The position numbers and the translations under genes were made by a program. Below the pieces are notes generated by a model, which was not told the DNA's origin, did not search any database, and was given only the letters and a program-made list of their open reading frames with translations. A stretch of 64,000 nt of DNA, taken from NCBI GenBank assembly GCA_025060615.1, contig JANXBS010000008.1, forward strand, positions 85,129 to 149,128. The letters are read 5' to 3'. The stretch's first letter is position 1, and each line of letters starts with the position of its first letter. Source of the DNA: Anaerolineae bacterium. Lineage in GTDB: Bacteria; Chloroflexota; Anaerolineae; DUEN01. Below are positions 60,436 to 64,000 of the stretch, piece by piece.

Positions 60436-60852
60436 TCAGCCAGGCTTGCGAGAGGAAGAAGCGGAGGACTGTTTGGCGCGTTCGAGCACGACGATGGAGA
60501 CCGCCTGGGGACCTCGGAGGGTCTTTTCGATCTTGAACTCCACCAGGTCGCCCTCGTCAGGGAGAGGGGTTTCCTGAGCGAGGCCGGTGCGATGGAAGAA
60601 GATTTCCTCGCCGGTGCGAAGGGTGATGAACCCATATCCTTTTTGAGAGCTATACCATTTAATAATGCCGCGTTGGTGTCCGGGGGATGGTACCAGACGC
60701 TGGCATGCAGGGCAAAGAGCCGGGGAATGTTCAGGGAGTTGGCCGGCCTCGGCCAGCCGACGTTGTTCGGTAACGGTCCAAATCCAGCGAGTGCCGCACT
60801 CCTGACAGGTCAGCAGTTGGTCACGAAACGTGCGATAAGGTAACTCTGACAT
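60436..60852 (-). CDS. Zinc-ribbon plus cold-shock-domain protein
   Basis: 138 residues from ATG at 60852; a longer frame reaching 60966 would cover the tRNA promoter and start inside the tRNA and is rejected. Residues 1-60 hold a treble-clef/zinc-ribbon module: LTCQECGTRWIWTVTEQRRL, then ALCPACQRLV. The cold-shock domain follows: GIIKWYSSQKGYGFITLRTG (RNP1-like KGYGFI), EEIFFHRTGLAQ (RNP2-like), DLVEFKIEKTLRGPQAVSI. The Ser-rich basic end is disordered. It binds single-stranded RNA or DNA, and the added zinc module may give specificity. It is convergent with the QTMAN-like gene and divergent from the tRNA promoter 36 bp away. Confidence 0.85.
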   Translation of the reverse strand: MSELPYRTFRDQLLTCQECGTRWIWTVTEQRRLAEAGQLPEHSPALCPACQRLVPSPGHQRGIIKWYSSQKGYGFITLRTGEEIFFHRTGLAQETPLPDEGDLVEFKIEKTLRGPQAVSIVVLERAKQSSASSSRKPG

Positions 60853-60887
60853 TGTGCAGCTTCCTCTCAGGAAATGAAATGGGTCGT

Positions 60888-60916
60888 TTGACAATCGAGT
60901 GAAGATTGGGTAAAAT
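60888..60916 (+). promoter_or_regulatory. Consensus sigma-70 promoter of tRNA-Cys
   Basis: TTGACA at 60888-60893, 17-bp spacer, TAAAAT at 60911-60916. Start near 60923, 7 nt before the mature tRNA. Confidence 0.8.
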
Positions 60917-60929
60917 AGGATTGCTATTA

Positions 60930-61003
<74 letters not shown>

Positions 61004-61148
61004 ATCTTATGTCAGGGGCCAACCGGCGTCAAGGTTGGCCTCTTGTTTTTGTGAGGTAGGAGGCCAGAAATGCATCAAATGGCCTCGTCTCCACTTTCCG
61101 GTGATGGTGGAATTGCCAACGGCTGGCAGACGTGTTATTATTAAGGTC

Positions 61149-61232
61149 GGGGCGGTGGCGGAATGGTAGACGCCGGGGACTTAAAATCCTCTGGGCAGAG
61201 CGCCCGTGTGGGTTCGAATCCCACCCGCCCTA
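61149..61232 (+). tRNA. tRNA-Leu (anticodon TAA)
   Basis: An 84-nt class II tRNA. The anticodon loop CTTAAAA gives anticodon TAA, with stem GGGGA/TCCTC. A long variable arm (GGGC...GCCC) and T-arm GTGGG-TTCGAAT-CCCAC follow. Acceptor GGGGCGG (61149-61155) pairs with CCGCCCT (61225-61231) with a G-T pair at the end, and discriminator A is at 61232. CCA is not encoded. Its last three bases overlap the stop codon of the convergent subtilase gene. Confidence 0.92.
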
Positions 61233-63164
61233 CTGATCAGTTCGAGATGAGGAACTCACCAGCGGAAACCAAAAGCGATACGGCCAATCCATCCTTAGAC
61301 ATAAGCTTACAGCATCTACATAGAAGTCTGTCGTCTGTCCGTCCCACCCGTTATCTCCATAGAAGCTGAGCCGAATTTCTCCCGCCTGGTGCAGGATGGC
61401 AAGGTCCTCTCTTGTCAGCACATATAGATACTCGTCCCAGGGCAGTCCATCGCCGACGGTATCAGCCATGTTACCCGTGCGCAACAGGGGAATTAGCAGC
61501 CTCCCGGAGCGATCCTGAAAGTCCACTCGTAACCGGTCTCGCGAGGGCTCCTGCGGATCCCCACTCCACCCGCTGTCGCGATTGTCAATGCGATAGGCGA
61601 ACGTCAGCATGGCGGCTGTAGCTGTGACAGGGATATGCATCGCCTGCCAGACACGACCGCTAGTGCCGCTCACGCCGGCCAGGTGCAACGCATGCGTGCC
61701 TTCAAAGGCGACACCCTCCCGTACCTCAGCTTGCCCTTCCATAAGCCATGCCGATCCTCCCATCTCAAACCCGCCATCCCGGAGTAGCTCGGTGCAGCCC
61801 AATGGCCACAGTGATTCCGGCGGCGATGGTGACGGCGTGGGCGGGGGATCCAGGGGCGGTGGCACAGCAGCCAGAGCTCGGGCGGCGTTGATTCGTCCAA
61901 AGCCGTAGTACGGATCCCAGCCAAAGGTGTCCAGATCATCTGCAGTGGATTCGATGATGGCGCGCACCTGCTCGTTGGTAAGCGTAGGATTACGGGAGAG
62001 GATGAGTGCGGCCAGGCCAGAGACATGCGGTGTGGCCATGGAGGTGCCATTGCCAAGGCCATATTTGCCGCTGCGCATGGTGGACATCACCGCAACGCCG
62101 GGTGCGCTCACCGCTACGAAGGGGCCGAAGCTGGAAAAGCTTGCCCGCCGATCGTAGCTATCGGTAGCGGCCACGCCGATGACGTGGGGGTGAGCAGCGG
62201 GATAGTGCCAGGCGTTGTTGCCGTTATTGCCAGCCGCGGCTACCAGCACCACGCCTCGCCTCCAGGCGTAGTCCACTGCAGCCTCCTCGCCCCGAGAGTA
62301 CGAGAGCGCCCCTAAGCTCATATTGATGATGTCAGCGCCGTTGTCGGTCGCGTAAACGATGGCCTGGATCAGATCTGCGTAGGTGCCAATGCCACCGCGG
62401 AATACATCTATCGGCATAATGGTCGCTCCTCCGGCCACCCCAGTAATCCCTATGGCGTTGTGAATGCGCGCTGCGGCGATACCGGCTACATGCGTGCCGT
62501 GCCAATAATCGTCGGAAGGGTCATTGTCCTCGTCAGCGAAGTCCCAGCCGTGCACGTCGTCCACGAAACCGTTGCCTTCGTCGTCCAGCCCGTTATCGGG
62601 GATCTCGCCGGGATTGGTCCAGATACCAGCCGCCAGGTCGGGATGGCCCATCTCTACGCCAGTGTCCAGCACGGCGATGATCACGTCCGGATGGCCGACA
62701 GTGACATCCCAAGCGCTTTCGACTTGGAGTCGGCTCAGATAGCTCCTCTGGCTATGGAAGTATAGTGGGTCATTGGGGATGAAATCGGGGTAAACTAAGT
62801 AGTTAGGCTCAGCCCAGGCCACGCGGGGGTCTGCCTGCAGCCGAGCGATGCGCTGCGCCAGACGGCTTTCCGGCACGCTCAACCGGACGATGCCTAGAGC
62901 CGGGATCGTTTCCAATACGTTTGCCTCGCCACTGGCGGCCACCTCTTTCGCCAGGACGTTCACCGCCGTCCGGCTCGAGACATCCCTGAGCCCGATCAGC
63001 ACTTCACCAGGCGCGTACGAAGCCAGCGGCACAGCCACCATATCCCTGTCAGATTTCAGCTCGGAACCCCGTGTTGGAATGGCGCTCGCCGATAGAAATA
63101 GCGCAAAGGTGACCGCCCATGAGAGTATCCACTGAGCTGATCGGTGAAGTCGAGAAAGCCTCAC
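61230..63164 (-). CDS. Secreted subtilisin-like serine peptidase (S8) with C-terminal beta domain
   Basis: 644 residues. The signal peptide (ILSWAVTFALFLSASAIPTR) is followed by a prodomain (PGEVLIGLRDVSSRTAVNVL and ALGIVRLSVPESRLAQRIAR). The S8 triad is intact: Asp in IIAVLDTGVEMGHPDLAAG, His in WHGTHVAGIAAARIHNAIG, Ser in NGTSMATPHVSGLAALILSR, plus the oxyanion Asn in VAAAGNNGNNAW. After a PTPSPSPP linker a C-terminal jelly-roll-like domain follows (LLRDGGFEMGGSAWLMEGQA, VWQAMHIPVTATAAMLTFAY), as in P/Y-type carbohydrate-binding or cell-surface modules. The enzyme is probably exported and degrades proteins. The stop codon TAG overlaps the 3' end of tRNA-Leu on the opposite strand. Confidence 0.92.
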   Translation of the reverse strand: MRLSRLHRSAQWILSWAVTFALFLSASAIPTRGSELKSDRDMVAVPLASYAPGEVLIGLRDVSSRTAVNVLAKEVAASGEANVLETIPALGIVRLSVPESRLAQRIARLQADPRVAWAEPNYLVYPDFIPNDPLYFHSQRSYLSRLQVESAWDVTVGHPDVIIAVLDTGVEMGHPDLAAGIWTNPGEIPDNGLDDEGNGFVDDVHGWDFADEDNDPSDDYWHGTHVAGIAAARIHNAIGITGVAGGATIMPIDVFRGGIGTYADLIQAIVYATDNGADIINMSLGALSYSRGEEAAVDYAWRRGVVLVAAAGNNGNNAWHYPAAHPHVIGVAATDSYDRRASFSSFGPFVAVSAPGVAVMSTMRSGKYGLGNGTSMATPHVSGLAALILSRNPTLTNEQVRAIIESTADDLDTFGWDPYYGFGRINAARALAAVPPPLDPPPTPSPSPPESLWPLGCTELLRDGGFEMGGSAWLMEGQAEVREGVAFEGTHALHLAGVSGTSGRVWQAMHIPVTATAAMLTFAYRIDNRDSGWSGDPQEPSRDRLRVDFQDRSGRLLIPLLRTGNMADTVGDGLPWDEYLYVLTREDLAILHQAGEIRLSFYGDNGWDGQTTDFYVDAVSLCLRMDWPYRFWFPLVSSSSRTDQ

Positions 63165-63199
63165 AGCATACTCAAGCTCGCTGGAATGGATAGCTTTTC

Positions 63200-64000
63200 C
63201 TAAAGTGAGGGGATATCGTCTGCGTAGCTGTACACCTCAATCCCGAGCTCTTCCGCAACCTCTCTGGCTCGCTCCTCTACCATCGGCGAGATAACCATCC
63301 GCCGAGTCGCAGTGCGGCCCTGCAGTCGCTCGTAGAAGCGTACCTTCCGATCAAAGGTGTACATATCGGCTCGGCTCATAGAGGATTTGATCTCGCACAC
63401 GATCAGCTGTCCATCTTTCACGATCACGTCTAGTTCCACTTGGTCAGGCCGACCGAACACCTCACCATTGGCATCGTATTCGGTCACGCTGAACACCCGC
63501 ACCCCAAAGCTCTCCTCGAGAATAGCGGCTAAGCCATTACGAAACGAGGCTTCAGCCTGTATGCCCCAGCGAGCACCAATGGCGCTGATACCGGTTTCTA
63601 TTCGTCGGATTAGCTTGTTGATGGTCGCCTGGTTTTCCCACCATTTGCGGTTTTGCTCTTCCCACTTCTGATTTTGTTCAGCCCACAAGACTCGTTGCTC
63701 TTCCCATCTCCGATCTTGTTCTTGCCATCGCCGATTTTGCTCAACCCATAGAACGCGTTGCTCCTCCCATTTTTGATTTTGTTCAGCCCACAAAGCGCGC
63801 TGTTCCTCCCATCTCCGATTCTGTTCTTCCCAGTTAATCCGCTGCTCTTCCCATCTTGCTTCTTGGGCTTGCCAGCGCTGTTCCGACTCCTCCCGCAGCC
63901 GACGCAGCTCTTCAGCCTGAGCCTGCCAGCGCTGTTCCGACTCCTCCCGCAGCCGACGCAGCTCTTCAGCCTGAGCCTGCCAGCGCTGTTCCGACTCCTC
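63200..64000 (-). CDS. Long tryptophan-heptad coiled coil with C-terminal PD-(D/E)XK nuclease-like domain; 5' end outside window
   Basis: The reverse strand is open to the window edge; the ATG at 63793 is an internal Met because the same frame continues upstream without a stop. From the edge the chain reads 18-residue repeats (EESEQRWQAQAEELRRLR), then a run of heptads with Trp every seven residues (RWEEQRV, LWAEQNQ, KWEEQNR). From residue about 150 before the end it folds into a nuclease-like domain: SFRNGLAAILEESFGVRVFS, GRPDQVELDVIVKDGQLIVC, EIKSSMSRADMYTFDRKVRF, VISPMVEERAREVAEELGIE. ELD...EIK is the D-ExK active-site pattern. Similar DUF3782-like proteins are frequent in Cyanobacteria and Chloroflexota, with unknown roles. 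It lies upstream of the subtilase on the same strand. Confidence 0.75.
   Translation of the reverse strand, partial: EESEQRWQAQAEELRRLREESEQRWQAQAEELRRLREESEQRWQAQEARWEEQRINWEEQNRRWEEQRALWAEQNQKWEEQRVLWVEQNRRWQEQDRRWEEQRVLWAEQNQKWEEQNRKWWENQATINKLIRRIETGISAIGARWGIQAEASFRNGLAAILEESFGVRVFSVTEYDANGEVFGRPDQVELDVIVKDGQLIVCEIKSSMSRADMYTFDRKVRFYERLQGRTATRRMVISPMVEERAREVAEELGIEVYSYADDIPSL
63871..64000 (-). repeat. 54-bp tandem repeat within the coiled-coil gene
   Basis: The unit starts at 63871, 63925 and 63979 (period exactly 54 bp; third copy cut by the window). The copies are identical as far as they can be compared and encode 18 residues each, so the reading frame and coiled-coil register are preserved when copy number changes. 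Confidence 0.9.

Noticed and set aside
63871..64000. 54-bp repeats as a CRISPR array
   Set aside because: The repeats are contiguous without spacers, in frame, and encode a coiled coil.

Overview
The window reads as a chromosomal segment of a GC-rich, probably thermophilic member of the Chloroflexota (Anaerolineae-like). This is inferred from the gene mix (Rex, AmaP-like, ScpB, SPT-like and DUF2079 proteins, Reg_prop proteins, RHS-type surface proteins, CSLREA beta-helix proteins) and not from a marker gene. No rRNA, CRISPR array, intact insertion sequence or prophage was seen. Decay is frequent: five loci look broken or truncated (an RHS protein, a DegT fragment, an alcohol dehydrogenase, an unidentified gene, and a peptide-binding protein with one in-frame TGA).

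Layout. 1-2.4 kb (minus): a zinc/manganese ABC binding lipoprotein behind a perfect Fur-family palindrome, its Fur-family regulator, and Rex. 2.4-4.4 kb (plus): a promoter, a roughly 290-nt leader with a long imperfect hairpin, then a one-polypeptide fusion of a BpsA-like aminopropyltransferase with SAM decarboxylase, closed by a strong bidirectional terminator. 4.4-24.6 kb (mostly minus): a cell-surface glycan region with sugar aminotransferases, an SDR, glycosyltransferases, a flippase-like protein, two large GT-C-type membrane proteins (one carrying an ILEI/FAM3-like domain), and a WbpB/WbpD/WbpE-like trio. Inside this region sit a sensor protein (beta-propeller, Y_Y_Y, TM, AAA ATPase) and a soluble ATPase relative of it.

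25-38.4 kb: HtpG, a ribokinase-like kinase, a CSLREA beta-helix surface protein, two neutral-ceramidase-family hydrolases, ComM/YifB, a sugar-epimerase-like SDR and a serine-palmitoyltransferase-like enzyme. The last four metabolic genes could form a sphingolipid-related neighbourhood. 38.4-50.2 kb: an Hrq1/MrfA-type helicase with an inserted HNH domain, SecG translationally coupled to a solute-binding protein, an operon AmaP-like/ScpB/two XRE-HTH proteins with Hfq-like Sm domains, and a peptide ABC transporter (broken binding protein plus two permeases, no ATPase).

50.2-64 kb: a TolB propeller fused to an M15-type zinc peptidase, DUF2007, a UPF0173 hydrolase and class II aldolase pair, a lipoprotein with a near-leaderless promoter, FmdB divergent from a D-Ala-D-Ala carboxypeptidase, then a plus-strand run of RluB, Cmk, PlsC and a GTDC1/QTMAN-like glycosyltransferase. 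After that come a zinc-ribbon cold-shock protein, tRNA-Cys, tRNA-Leu(UAA), a subtilase and a coiled-coil PD-(D/E)XK protein running off the window end.

The strongest candidates for undescribed biology are the tandem XRE-Sm(Hfq-like) genes, the propeller-AAA sensor with its ATPase partner, the structured leader of the BpsA-SpeD fusion, the HNH-containing helicase and the propeller-M15 peptidase. All family assignments come from reading motifs by eye; no database search was run.
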